A program made the position numbers and the translations under genes. A model generated the notes under the pieces. That model did no database searches. It worked only from the letters and a program-made list of their open reading frames with translations, and was not told the origin of the DNA. Positions 19,547 to 28,654 of a DNA stretch of 64,000 nt are shown one piece after another; the first letter of the stretch is position 1, and each line of letters begins with the position of its first letter. The stretch is from an uncultured Acidimicrobiales bacterium (GTDB taxonomy: Bacteria; Actinomycetota; Acidimicrobiia; Acidimicrobiales; SZUA-35): assembly GCA_937922045.1 (NCBI GenBank), contig CAKZXA010000010.1, positions 113,977-177,976 of the forward strand, written 5' to 3'.

Positions 19547-19750
19547 ATGTGCCGACGAACGACATGCAAGAGTTGTGGGCAGCCTTCCTGGTCGGGGTGT
19601 GGAGCCCACGTTGAACAGGTATTGGGCGATGTTGCCCCTGAGGACCGCTGTCAATGTCGCTCATCGACGGCCGCCGATGAAAACGCCGCGTCCGGCGACC
19701 CAGCCGCAGCGCCGCGAGGTTGGCTGGCCAGGCTGTTCGGGAGCCGCTGA
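19547..19750 (+). CDS. Small Cys-rich conserved protein, 67 aa
   Basis: Begins MCRRTTCKSCGQPSWSGCGA, then HVEQVLGDV and D-R-C-Q-C. This pattern (C-x4-C-x2-C-G plus W-x-G-C-G and a later C-x-C) recurs in a short protein I have seen across actinobacteria and other phyla, with no known role. Six or more Cys suggest zinc binding. The C-terminal WLARLFGSR is amphipathic. ATG start 17 nt after the ferredoxin stop, same strand, so co-transcription is likely. Confidence 0.7.
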   Translation: MCRRTTCKSCGQPSWSGCGAHVEQVLGDVAPEDRCQCRSSTAADENAASGDPAAAPRGWLARLFGSR

Positions 19751-19812
19751 TCGCGCCGGGGCCGACCAATAAACAGGCGAGCAAACCATCGCCCACCGAT
19801 TAGTCTGAGTGG

Positions 19813-20136
19813 GTGCCTGAACCGAGAGAACCACTGACGACCGACGATGTCGCCAAGGTCGCCAACCTCGCAATGCTCGATCTCTCAGACGATGAGTTGG
19901 TCACCTTCACCTCCCAGCTGGACGCCGTGTTGGATCTGGCCGGAGAGCTGAATCAGTTCGATGTCGCCGAGGTTGCACCTACTGCGCACCCCTTCGGCCT
20001 GACGAATGTCTTTCGTCCCGACGAACCGGAGCCGGACGACATCGCCGATGCCATTCGAGAAGAGGCGTTGGCCGCCGGGCCTGAGGTCGAGGATCATCAA
20101 TACCGGGTTCCGCCCGCTCTAGGGGAGGCGCTGTGA
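19813..20136 (+). CDS. gatC: GatC, aspartyl/glutamyl-tRNA amidotransferase subunit C
   Basis: 107 aa, GTG start. [20 protein letters not shown] is the standard GatC N-terminal helix pair, followed by Q-L-D-A-V-L-D-L and the conserved tail around FRPDEPEP. GatC bridges GatA and GatB in the complex that converts Glu-tRNA(Gln) and Asp-tRNA(Asn) to amidated forms. Overlaps gatA by 4 nt (GTGA). Confidence 0.95.
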   Translation: MPEPREPLTTDDVAKVANLAMLDLSDDELVTFTSQLDAVLDLAGELNQFDVAEVAPTAHPFGLTNVFRPDEPEPDDIADAIREEALAAGPEVEDHQYRVPPALGEAL

Positions 20137-21575
20137 ATCAGCGATTTGCAACGGCAACGAACATAGTGGCCGAGGTAAGCAGCGGTGCCCGTTCGGCGGT
20201 CGATGTGGTCGATGAGCACCTGGCCCGCATCGCCACCGACGATGGTGAGATTCATGCCTTCAACACGGTAACCGCCGACGCCGCGAGGGCTCGAGCCGCC
20301 GAGATCGACGAACTCGTGGCTTCCGGCTCCGAACCTGGTCCGCTGGCTGGTGTGCCGATTGCCTTGAAGGACAACATGTGCACTCGTGGTGTTCGCACCA
20401 CCTGTTCCTCGAAAATCTTGGAGGAATGGGTCCCTCCCTACAACGCAACGGTTGTCGAACGACTCGCCGAGGCTGGCGCTGTTGTCGTCGGCAAGACCAA
20501 CCTTGATGAGTTCGCTATGGGTTCATCCACCGAAAACTCAGCCTTTGGCCCCACCCGGAATCCGCTCGACACCGGGCGAGTGCCTGGCGGCTCCTCCGGT
20601 GGTTCAGCCGCCGCGGTGGCTGCCGGTTTCGCTTCACTTTCACTCGGGTCTGACACCGGAGGCTCAATCCGCCAGCCTGCAGCTCTCTGCGGACTGGTCG
20701 GCGTGAAACCAACCTACGGAGCGGTCAGCCGCTACGGTCTCATCGCTTTCGCCAGCTCACTAGATCAGATCGGACCGTTTGCCCACACCGTGGGCGACGC
20801 CGCTCTCATCTACGACGTGTTGGCCGGTCACGATCCCCGAGATTCGACGTCGATTGTTCAACCCCAGGCCTCTGTGCTCACCGATCTGGGAGCGCCGATC
20901 GACGGTTTGCGCGTCGGTGTGGTGAAGGAACTGAGCGGTCAAGGCAACGAAGCCTTCGAACCGGCTGTCGTCCAGGCCGCGGCCGATGCAGCCGAAGCGT
21001 TGGCGTCGGCGGGAGCCAAGGTTGAGGATGTCTCGATTCCGTCTGCGGTCGCCGGCCTGTCGGCCTACTACATGATCGCCCCTGCCGAGGCGTCGTCGAA
21101 CCTGGCTCGCTACGACGGGGTGCGCTATGGACTCCGCCACGACGGCCCCAACACGGCCGCCATGATGAGGGCTTCGCGCACCGCTGGTTTTGGTGACGAG
21201 GTGAAGCGCCGGATCATGCTCGGCACCTACGCCCTCTCCGCTGGCTACTACGACGCCTTCTATGGGAAGGCGCAGCGCATCCGAACGCTGATGATCCAGG
21301 AGTTCGACGAGATCTACCAGAACTACGATGTCCTGCTTTCACCGACATCGCCGTGCGTCGCCTTCGAGTTTGGGGCCAAGGCTGATCCGCTCACTATGTA
21401 CTACAACGATGTCTGTACGATCCCGTCGAACCTGACCGGGCATCCTGCGATCTCGGTTCCTTTCGGTCTTGGGCAAGCCGGTCTCCCGATTGGTGTACAG
21501 ATTCTTGGTCCGATGTTGAGCGAGCCTCGCCTCTTCCAGGTGGCCGCCGCTCTTGAGGAGGTGGCACCCCGATGA
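20133..21575 (+). CDS. gatA: GatA, amidotransferase subunit A
   Basis: 480 aa amidase-signature enzyme that releases ammonia from glutamine for tRNA amidation. The Ser-cisSer-Lys triad is visible: Lys in [11 protein letters not shown], cis-Ser in [14 protein letters not shown] and nucleophile Ser in [15 protein letters not shown] start with a strong ribosome binding site (AGGGGAGG at 20121). Overlaps gatC before and gatB after by 4 nt each, so the three subunits are translationally coupled. Confidence 0.97.
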   Translation: MNQRFATATNIVAEVSSGARSAVDVVDEHLARIATDDGEIHAFNTVTADAARARAAEIDELVASGSEPGPLAGVPIALKDNMCTRGVRTTCSSKILEEWVPPYNATVVERLAEAGAVVVGKTNLDEFAMGSSTENSAFGPTRNPLDTGRVPGGSSGGSAAAVAAGFASLSLGSDTGGSIRQPAALCGLVGVKPTYGAVSRYGLIAFASSLDQIGPFAHTVGDAALIYDVLAGHDPRDSTSIVQPQASVLTDLGAPIDGLRVGVVKELSGQGNEAFEPAVVQAAADAAEALASAGAKVEDVSIPSAVAGLSAYYMIAPAEASSNLARYDGVRYGLRHDGPNTAAMMRASRTAGFGDEVKRRIMLGTYALSAGYYDAFYGKAQRIRTLMIQEFDEIYQNYDVLLSPTSPCVAFEFGAKADPLTMYYNDVCTIPSNLTGHPAISVPFGLGQAGLPIGVQILGPMLSEPRLFQVAAALEEVAPR

Positions 21576-23044
21576 GCCAGACACGTACCGAGACAGAGTC
21601 GGCGAGTAGCGAACCGAATCTTCTGCCCGAGGGTTGGGAGATGGTCATTGGTTTAGAGGTCCACGCCGAGCTGGCGACCCAAACCAAAATGTTCTCGCCG
21701 GCCCGCAACCAGTTCGGCGGAGATCCCAACACCAACGTTCACCCGGTTTGCCTTGGGTTGCCCGGCACCTTGCCGGTGGTGAACGAGAAGGCTGTTGAGC
21801 ATTCGATCCGCATCGGCCTTGCTCTGAACTGCACGGTTCAACGCTGTATCTGGGCTCGGAAGAACTACTTCTATCCAGACATGCCGAAGGACTACCAGAT
21901 AAGTCAGTACGACAAGCCGCTCAACGTCGACGGCTGGCTTGATCTGCCCGGTGGCAGCAGGGTCGGTATCGAGCGGGCCCACATGGAGGAAGACACGGGA
22001 AAGTCGACCCATGTTGGTGTTTCGGGTCGTATTCACGACGCTGGATACAGCCTGGTCGACTACAACCGCGCCGGCGTACCGCTGATCGAAATCGTAACCC
22101 GCCCAGAGATCCGTGGCCCCGAACAGGCGAAGGAATACGTCGAGGAACTGCGTTCGATCCTGGTCACCATCGGTGCCTCCGACGGAAAGATGGAAGAGGG
22201 CTCTCTGCGGGTCGATGCGAACGTCTCGGTTCGGCCGACTGGAGCCGACGAGCTGCGAACCCGATGCGAGGTGAAGAACGTCAACTCGCTGCGATCGCTT
22301 GGCCGGGCCATCATCTATGAGGCCAGGCGCCACGTCGACCTCTACGAGGCCGGCGATTCGCCGCGGCAAGAAACCCGGCATTGGGACGAGGAGGCTGGAC
22401 GGTCTCGCCCTGGCCGGTCAAAGGAAGAGGCCGAAGACTATCGCTACTTCGCCGACCCAGATCTCGTCCCGATCGATCCGTCTGCGGAATGGATCGCCGA
22501 GATCGCAGCGTCGATCCCTGCCCTACCCAAGGAGCGACGCGACGCCCTGATCGGCAAGGGGGCATCCGCTGAGGCCGCCGCCATGGCGGTCGGTCGCCAG
22601 CTTGATGCTCTAGCCTTGGCCGCCATCGAGGCAGGCGCTGATGCCGACAGAGTGCTCACCCATGTAGCCAACAACCTGGCAGTTGACGGAGCGCAGAATC
22701 TCGACGCCGGACATCTCGCCGAGCTGGTCAAGATGGAGACCGATGGAGCGTTGACCGCCACCCAGGCCAAGCAGGTTTTGGCCGAGATGGTGGAAACGGG
22801 GAGCGCTCCTGGCGCTGTGGCCGCCGCTCACGGATTTGAAGCCATGGATACCGGGGAGCTGGAAACACTTGTCGATCAGCTCATCGCCGATAGCCCCGAA
22901 GAATGGGAACGCTTCGTTGCTGGCGATGACAAGGCACGTCACAAGATGCAAGGTTTCTTTACCGGGCAGATCATGAAGGCGACAAAGGGGCAGGCTGACG
23001 GCAAGGCCGTCAATCAACTGCTCAATCAACGGGCCTCCCGCTAG
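21572..23044 (+). CDS. gatB: GatB, amidotransferase subunit B
   Basis: 490 aa. [52 protein letters not shown] and [12 protein letters not shown] are GatB signatures of the kinase domain that activates misacylated t[14 protein letters not shown] and a C-terminal YqeY-like helical region with [13 protein letters not shown] complete it. ATG start with GGAGG upstream inside gatA. Last gene of the gatCAB operon. Confidence 0.98.
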   Translation: MSQTRTETESASSEPNLLPEGWEMVIGLEVHAELATQTKMFSPARNQFGGDPNTNVHPVCLGLPGTLPVVNEKAVEHSIRIGLALNCTVQRCIWARKNYFYPDMPKDYQISQYDKPLNVDGWLDLPGGSRVGIERAHMEEDTGKSTHVGVSGRIHDAGYSLVDYNRAGVPLIEIVTRPEIRGPEQAKEYVEELRSILVTIGASDGKMEEGSLRVDANVSVRPTGADELRTRCEVKNVNSLRSLGRAIIYEARRHVDLYEAGDSPRQETRHWDEEAGRSRPGRSKEEAEDYRYFADPDLVPIDPSAEWIAEIAASIPALPKERRDALIGKGASAEAAAMAVGRQLDALALAAIEAGADADRVLTHVANNLAVDGAQNLDAGHLAELVKMETDGALTATQAKQVLAEMVETGSAPGAVAAAHGFEAMDTGELETLVDQLIADSPEEWERFVAGDDKARHKMQGFFTGQIMKATKGQADGKAVNQLLNQRASR

Positions 23045-23291
23045 CCGTCGTTCGATGCAGACGTCGACTGTTGTAGGCCCAAGGTAGGACTCGTCGTAGG
23101 CCCAAGGTAGTGGGCAAGGTGGCCACGATTTCTAGGTAGCTGCTCTCACGCGTTAGGTCGCCGCGCCGAGCTAGATAGGCTGTTGTCGGATCGTTGTTTG
23201 GGCGCGATCCGCAGAGCACTGGAGGGATCGAATATCACCCGATTGTCGATCTCAGGTAAACCTAACTCGGGCGAGACGCATCTAGTGGGGT
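23045..23291. other. Intergenic region before ECF sigma gene with a 15-bp direct repeat
   Basis: GTAGGCCCAAGGTAG occurs perfectly twice, at 23073-23087 and 23096-23110, a 23-nt period (about two helical turns), and a degenerate third copy follows (GGGCAAGGTGG). This could be a cooperative regulator site. No gene, tRNA or clear terminator seen in the rest. Confidence 0.55.
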
Positions 23292-23849
23292 ATGAGAGTG
23301 GCCACGCTTGGCAGAAACGACGCATCGATAGCTGCGCCGATAAGCGTGTCCGTGCTGCCCGCGCTCTACGATGAGCACTATCGATCTCTCGTCAAGTTGG
23401 CGTCAATATATGTTGACGATCGAGAGTCGGCTGAAGAGGTTGTGCAGGATGCGTTTTTGAAGCTGATGAAGGGGCGCTACTCGATCGAACCCGGCCGAGA
23501 GGCCCCGTACCTGCGCAAGATGGTTATCAACGGCGCTCGTTCAGCGCTAAGAAAGCGCAAGGTTCGGCGGCTCTACAACCCTGAGATTCCCTTGGCTGTC
23601 GCCGCCGCCGAAGTTGGAGGCATCGCGGCCAGCGAGCGAGATCGGATGTTGGAGGCTGTGCGTCGATTGCCATCTCGGCAGGCGTCTGTCTTGATCCTTC
23701 GGTATTATCTCGATCTATCGGAGGGGGAGATAGCGGACACCCTTGGAATGGCGAGAGGTTCGGTCAAGTCTCACGCTCATCGAGGTCTCAAGAAGCTGCG
23801 ACAGATGCTTGAGGAGACAGGCGGGGAGGTGGACAGTGCTTTTGGATAA
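23292..23849 (+). CDS. ECF-type RNA polymerase sigma factor
   Basis: 185 aa. Region 2: LYDEHYRSLVKLASIYVDD and SAEEVVQDAFLKLMKG; region 4: LPSRQASVLILRYYLDLSEG then IADTLGMARGSVKSHAHRG, the recognition helix. Only regions 2 and 4 are present, as in extracytoplasmic-function sigma factors; the SigE/SigM-like actinobacterial type fits. It overlaps the next gene by 14 nt, so its partner is probably the anti-sigma factor. The start at ATG 23292 leaves about 20 unstructured residues before region 2 and is not certain. Confidence 0.9.
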   Translation: MRVATLGRNDASIAAPISVSVLPALYDEHYRSLVKLASIYVDDRESAEEVVQDAFLKLMKGRYSIEPGREAPYLRKMVINGARSALRKRKVRRLYNPEIPLAVAAAEVGGIAASERDRMLEAVRRLPSRQASVLILRYYLDLSEGEIADTLGMARGSVKSHAHRGLKKLRQMLEETGGEVDSAFG

Positions 23850-25617
23850 GGTCGGCGACCTTTTCGGTCGTTCCCGTTCCGCCTCGGCTTTGGATGAGTT
23901 CCCTCCAGTGGACGAAGCCCTCGAAGCCGAACTTCGTCGGGCACTGCAGCGCCAGACCGCCGACGTCGAACCGAGGCCCGATGCGTATGCTCGCCTCGCT
24001 GAGGCGGCGGCAGCTGCTCCCAGCACCGTCCCGAGCTTTGTCCGTCCCCTCGTTTCGGCTGCAGCCGCCTGCGCCTTGTTAGCCGGTGGTGTCATGGCCA
24101 TCAGTCGCTTCGAGACCGTTACGAGTGAGGTCACCTTCGGCTCCCAGGCCGAGAATGCGGCCCTTCCGACGATTGCGCCGAGTCTTGGGCTCGACGATGC
24201 TGATGAGTCGAGCCCGGCTCTGGATGAGGCTGAAGGGCCCGATGTTACGCCCGCACCGGGCGGCGACAAGTCTTTGCTGTCAGCCGACAAGACCGGTGAG
24301 GAACTCGCAAGCTCAACCGTTCCTCTTTCCCAGTCGAGCCGGGTAGCGGCCCCCATCGAACCGGTCTCCTTCGGCGCCGAGACGTTTATCGTCGGTGGCG
24401 GAGCTCTAGGGCTGTGGCCCGAGGAGTCTTCGATCGGTGCTCGGGCGGCGGGCACGACCGCCGATCGAGCGGTGCAAAACTTCCTTCGTCTTGTCGGTGT
24501 GTCTCCGGCGATCGTTGGCGCTGACGATGACGGCGATGTTGTCGCCGTTCACGCCCCAGACGAGAGCGAACCAAACCGTCGAGGGACCGTGCTTTCCGAG
24601 GTGGCGGTCTCCCTTATGGAAGACGGAACCACGATCATCACCGAGGCGATGAGCGATCAGATTCCTCAACTCACGGTGACCCCGAGGGTGTTAGCCGATG
24701 ACGACAAGATCGTCGAAAGCTTGACCGTCTCAGGCCTGGGTATGAGCCTCGATGAGCAGATCCGGGTCGACCTTATCTCAGCGACCGATGGACGTCTCCT
24801 CGAACGGGGCTCCACAACCGGTGGAGCGCAAGGAGACCTGGCAAGGTTCACGATCGATATGGCGGTAGCCGGGGTCGAAAGGGCGTGGGTTGTGGCCTAT
24901 GCCACCGCCGCCGATACGTCCGTCGCCTTTAGCGCTGTGCCCGTCGCCTTTGTTGGATCACGAAGCCAAACGGTGTTCACCGTCGTTGGCCTCCCAGCCG
25001 ACGATCCGGATGGGGGACTCGTGGTGCGGGAAGCGCCCGGTCTTCGCGGCAAGCGGATCGGGGTCGTGCCTCAGGGAACGACCGGGATTCGCCGCACCGA
25101 TCGAGCACCGGTGTTTGTGTCCCCAAGCGCTTGGTGGTTCATCGAGGCTCCTGATGGCACGTCCGGTTGGGTCAGCTCGACCTATCTAGCCTCGCCCGGG
25201 CCACTCTCAAATCCGCAAAGGCTAAGCGTCGGCAACAAGATTGTGGATCTCTTTGATGCCAACCAGTCTCGGTCGGCCGAACTCCTCGCTCGTCTACCGT
25301 TCTCGGAGCGAGTGCCGATCTTCACCGGTACGTTCGACCAGCCGGAGAGGGCCCGAAATGGTGATGATGCTCGGGCCGCGATCGATGCCTCCGAGGTAGC
25401 CAATACCAATCCGGTCGCCAGCCTCCAAGTCGATTACCCCGATGCTGAAGTGAGACAGGCCGCAGTCGCCCTCTTTGGCGACCTTCCCGTCGTGGTGTTG
25501 CGCAGTCCTCAGAGTCCCGAAGAGCTGTTTGTCTACATCGATGCAAGCGCCGAGGAGCCCTTCATCGTGGCGGTGATGACCGTCATCGCTAAGCCCGAGG
25601 TCGAAGAGTCGGAATAG
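23836..25617 (+). CDS. Membrane protein coupled to the ECF sigma factor (putative anti-sigma factor) with Gmad2-like and SH3 domains
   Basis: 593 aa. GTG at 23836 is chosen because GGAGG sits just upstream at 23825-23829, inside the sigma gene, and the longer frame from 23743 would only read across it. Residues 1-60 are cytosolic, then one helix (VRPLVSAAAACALLAGG). Outside: an acidic linker, a beta-rich domain resembling Gmad2 (SLTVSGLGMSLDEQIRV ... WVVAYATAADTS) and a bacterial SH3-like region (GGLVVREAPGLRGKRIGVVP ... GWVSSTYL). No zinc-binding anti-sigma motif (HxxxCxxC) is visible. The role as anti-sigma factor comes from the coupling; SH3-like modules suggest contact with the cell wall. 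Confidence 0.75.
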   Translation: MLLDKVGDLFGRSRSASALDEFPPVDEALEAELRRALQRQTADVEPRPDAYARLAEAAAAAPSTVPSFVRPLVSAAAACALLAGGVMAISRFETVTSEVTFGSQAENAALPTIAPSLGLDDADESSPALDEAEGPDVTPAPGGDKSLLSADKTGEELASSTVPLSQSSRVAAPIEPVSFGAETFIVGGGALGLWPEESSIGARAAGTTADRAVQNFLRLVGVSPAIVGADDDGDVVAVHAPDESEPNRRGTVLSEVAVSLMEDGTTIITEAMSDQIPQLTVTPRVLADDDKIVESLTVSGLGMSLDEQIRVDLISATDGRLLERGSTTGGAQGDLARFTIDMAVAGVERAWVVAYATAADTSVAFSAVPVAFVGSRSQTVFTVVGLPADDPDGGLVVREAPGLRGKRIGVVPQGTTGIRRTDRAPVFVSPSAWWFIEAPDGTSGWVSSTYLASPGPLSNPQRLSVGNKIVDLFDANQSRSAELLARLPFSERVPIFTGTFDQPERARNGDDARAAIDASEVANTNPVASLQVDYPDAEVRQAAVALFGDLPVVVLRSPQSPEELFVYIDASAEEPFIVAVMTVIAKPEVEESE

Positions 25618-25635
25618 CAGGCTCACACCGGTGGA

Positions 25636-27021
25636 TCAGTCGCCGAGAACGACCCACCTATCGCTTCGGAATCGGCGCCGAAGGAAGAAGGCTCGCAGAA
25701 CCATGAAGACGCTCAGAGCCGCCCATAGCCAGCTCAGGGATGCGCCGAGATTGAGCACGGTGGCGGCCATAAGAGCGAAGGCAACGGCGGCTAAGGCCAT
25801 CGTCTTGCCGAGGTAGGCGAGGTCGCCGGCCCCAATCAGAATGCCGTCCAAGGCGAAGACGTAGCCGCTGACGGGAGACATCAAGACGATCCACACAATG
25901 ATGATGCCGGTCGAAGTCACGACTCCTGGGTCGGTGCTGAAGATGGCGGCCACCGGACCGCGGAACGCCAGCACGACCAGTCCGGTGACGACGGCGAAGA
26001 CGACGTCGACCTCGATCATGCGGCTAGCCGCAGCCTTGGCCCTGGTGGCGTCGCCCGCCCCCAACCAATGACCGGTTAAGGCCTGGCCAGCGATCGCCAC
26101 CGCATCGAGACCGAGGGCGATCGTCATCCAGATCTGGGTGCCGATTTGGTGGGCCGCCAGCTCCACAACACCGATACGAGCTGCCACAGCAGCGGCCAGC
26201 GTGAACGATCCCCGTAGGGCGATCGAGCGCATGACGAGGGCCTGACCTGCGAGAGCGATTCGTCGCAGCACGGCGAAATCAGGAGCGAGCGAAACATCAT
26301 GTTGCTTGGCCCACCTAAAGATCGAACCGGCAAACACCAGCCCCACGCCGACCTGGGCGATGACGGTAGCCAAGGCGGAGGCTCCGATGCCGTATCCCAA
26401 CCCGAGGATGAGCACCAGCTCGATGATCAGGTTCGTGAGGGCGCCGACGACCGCGATTCTTAGTGGGGTCTTGGTGTCTTGACGGCCGTTGAAGGCGCCA
26501 GCACCAGCCAGGGAGAGCAAGAGAAAGGGAAGGCCGATCAGGCTGATCCGCAAATAGCGGAGCCCGGCTTCCAAGGGGGCACCAGAGCCGCCCAGCATCT
26601 CGAGCAGGCTTCGGTCGAAGAGTCGGGCCAAGAGGGCGAAGGCCACACCGAGCATGGCGGCGAGCCAGAATCCTTGAACCGATTCCGCCGCCGCTCGTCG
26701 ATGGTTTCCACCACCGACCAATCTGGCCACCGTTGCCGTCGTGCCGTAGGCCAGAAAGATGACGAGCGAGTGGATCGAGAGGAGAACGGTCGAGGCGAGA
26801 GCCAACCCGGCGAGCTCGTCGGTTCCGATGCGGCCAACGATGGCGGTATCGACCAGCACATACAGCGGCTCGGCGATGAGGGTGCCGAGGGCCGGGACCG
26901 CAAGCCGAGCTATCTCCCTGTCGAAAGGTGAGGTGAGCTGCCACCGCTTGAACGACACGTCATGTATCGTCTCGTCGCCCTCCGACACCGGGGGACCAGA
27001 ACCAGAGGCTGGGGTTGCCAT
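25636..27021 (-). CDS. MATE-family efflux transporter (DinF-like)
   Basis: 461 aa, about twelve membrane helices. IARLAVPALGTLIAEPLYVLV then DTAIVGRIGTDELAGLALAS is the classic first repeat of the DinF branch of MATE transporters, and the second half repeats the pattern (VELAAHQIGTQIWM, DAVAIAGQALTGHWLGAGD). Exports cationic compounds by Na+ or H+ antiport in characterised members. Convergent with the anti-sigma-like gene, 18 nt between stops; divergent from the rhomboid gene with almost no gap. Confidence 0.93.
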   Translation of the reverse strand: MATPASGSGPPVSEGDETIHDVSFKRWQLTSPFDREIARLAVPALGTLIAEPLYVLVDTAIVGRIGTDELAGLALASTVLLSIHSLVIFLAYGTTATVARLVGGGNHRRAAAESVQGFWLAAMLGVAFALLARLFDRSLLEMLGGSGAPLEAGLRYLRISLIGLPFLLLSLAGAGAFNGRQDTKTPLRIAVVGALTNLIIELVLILGLGYGIGASALATVIAQVGVGLVFAGSIFRWAKQHDVSLAPDFAVLRRIALAGQALVMRSIALRGSFTLAAAVAARIGVVELAAHQIGTQIWMTIALGLDAVAIAGQALTGHWLGAGDATRAKAAASRMIEVDVVFAVVTGLVVLAFRGPVAAIFSTDPGVVTSTGIIIVWIVLMSPVSGYVFALDGILIGAGDLAYLGKTMALAAVAFALMAATVLNLGASLSWLWAALSVFMVLRAFFLRRRFRSDRWVVLGD

Positions 27022-27050
27022 CGGTTGAGTATGCCCGATTCCCCTCTAGC

Positions 27051-27869
27051 GTGGCGCTTGTGCTCGACGATTCAACAGCATGCTACCGCCACGCCGATAC
27101 CAAGGCCGCGGTCGAGTGTCAGCGATGCGGGCGCCCGATCTGCGCCCAATGCATGAACCAGGCCTCGGTCGGGCATCATTGCCCCGAATGCGTCGCTGGC
27201 GGCGGCCAACAGGTGGTCACCGCTCGACAGATCACCGAGTACCGGCCGCCGCTCACCGTTGCGATCATGGCGGCCAATGCCTTGGCCTACGTGGCTCAGA
27301 CGGTTGTTGGGCGTCAGCTCACCAATGACGGCCTGCTCTTCGGGCCCTTGGTCGGTGCCGGTGAAGTGTGGCGCATCATAACCTCGGGCTTCCTCCATGG
27401 GAGCCTGATGCACATCGGTTTCAATATGTATGCTCTCTGGCTGTTTGGTCGCTCGTTGGAGCGCGGTGTCGGCTCGGTGCGCTACGGCTTGATCTATCTG
27501 GCTGGCCTGCTGGGCGGTGCAGCCGCTGTGCTCGCCTTCAACTACGACGCCCCCACGCTGGGCGCTTCGGGCGCTGTCTTGGGGTTGGCCGGGGGCATTG
27601 CCGGGGTGTCGATGGCTCGGGGCCGATCTCTCCAAGAGACGGGGCTGCTCGGTATCTTCGCCTTCAACCTTGCGCTTCCCTTGCTTGTTCCGCGCATCTC
27701 GTTCTGGGGCCACTTCGGCGGTATCGCCGCCGGCTTTATCGCCGCCTGGATTCTGACCTGGCTGCCGGAGCGGCGACGAGTTCAATCTTCGGTGACGTTC
27801 GGTTTAACCGTCGCCTTCTGTGCCGTGCTGGCTGTCGTCTGTGTCGTCCTCGGCTACCGCGGCGTTTGA
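27051..27869 (+). CDS. Rhomboid intramembrane serine protease with N-terminal zinc-binding B-box-like domain
   Basis: About 272 aa. The N-terminal 45 residues contain CYRHADTKAAVECQRCGRPI and CAQCMNQASVGHHCPECV, a His/Cys-rich zinc ribbon of the B-box type. Then a six-helix rhomboid core: HIGFNMYALWLFGRSLE, catalytic Ser in GASGAVLGLAGG (about residue 173) and catalytic His in WGHFGGIAAGF (about 221). Rhomboids cut membrane proteins within the bilayer. Start is uncertain between GTG 27051 and GTG 27060; a TTG at 27015 would overlap the divergent MATE gene. Its 3' end overlaps the convergent hydrolase gene by 66 nt. Confidence 0.88.
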   Translation: MALVLDDSTACYRHADTKAAVECQRCGRPICAQCMNQASVGHHCPECVAGGGQQVVTARQITEYRPPLTVAIMAANALAYVAQTVVGRQLTNDGLLFGPLVGAGEVWRIITSGFLHGSLMHIGFNMYALWLFGRSLERGVGSVRYGLIYLAGLLGGAAAVLAFNYDAPTLGASGAVLGLAGGIAGVSMARGRSLQETGLLGIFAFNLALPLLVPRISFWGHFGGIAAGFIAAWILTWLPERRRVQSSVTFGLTVAFCAVLAVVCVVLGYRGV

Positions 27870-28547
27870 CGACGAGCCAACGGTTTCGGCGAGGAACGTC
27901 GTAACTCTGTGCCATGCCAGTTCTGAGGCCTTGGGACTGTGGGCCTTGCCGCCAGCGTGATCACCCTCTTCGAAAAACCAGTGACCGCTCTCGGGATAGA
28001 GGTGGAAGTCGGTTTCCCGGCCCCCGATTCTGAGGATGGATTCGGTGACCACCCGATCTTCTTCAGAAACCATGTGATCGTCGGCCCCGAAATGGCCCTG
28101 ATAGATAGCGGTGGCGTCGTCGAAATCGATCGACTGGGTGCCGTAGAAACTGACGACGGCCCCCACCTCTCTGGTCAGGCGGGCCGAGAGCCACAAGGCC
28201 AATGAGCCGCCCATGGAAAAGCCGATGACGGCGATCGGCTGATTGGCGTCAGCCGACGCAGCCCGCAGGGCGTGCGCCGATGACATGACGAGACCGGAAA
28301 GTTCATCGGGGTCGACGCCGGCCAATACGGCCTCGCCTTCCTCGGCGGTGATGGGCTGCACCCCATCGAGTAGATCGGGAGCGAGAACGGTGTAACCGGC
28401 TTCGGCCACCTTGCGGCAGAAGTCTTGCACCCAGGGGGTTAAGCCCCACCATGAATGGAGGACGAGAACCCCTGGGCCCTTGCCTCCGCCGGGCGGCGCA
28501 ACCAGAAAGGCTTCTCCTGCCTTGCGGTCGGTGAAGGGCGAAGTCAT
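27804..28547 (-). CDS. Dienelactone-hydrolase-family protein
   Basis: 247 aa alpha/beta hydrolase. GVLVLHSWWGLTPWVQDF and Y-T-V-L-A-P-D-L are typical of dienelactone hydrolases; the nucleophile motif is GFSMGGSLALW, so Ser replaces the Cys of classical DLH. Later Asp and His are in GHFGADDHMV and YPESGHWFFEEG. The last 20-odd residues are acidic and lie in the convergent overlap with the rhomboid gene. Substrate unknown. Confidence 0.82.
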   Translation of the reverse strand: MTSPFTDRKAGEAFLVAPPGGGKGPGVLVLHSWWGLTPWVQDFCRKVAEAGYTVLAPDLLDGVQPITAEEGEAVLAGVDPDELSGLVMSSAHALRAASADANQPIAVIGFSMGGSLALWLSARLTREVGAVVSFYGTQSIDFDDATAIYQGHFGADDHMVSEEDRVVTESILRIGGRETDFHLYPESGHWFFEEGDHAGGKAHSPKASELAWHRVTTFLAETVGSSSNAAVAEDDTDDSQHGTEGDG

Positions 28548-28654
28548 CGTGTGACTCTAGACCGGAAGCCGCATATTCGTATGCGTTGAGAGCGCTCTTG
28601 ACCTGAAATCTGCCGATCCGCCAGGTCGGGCATGAATCTCCGTACCCTGGAACG

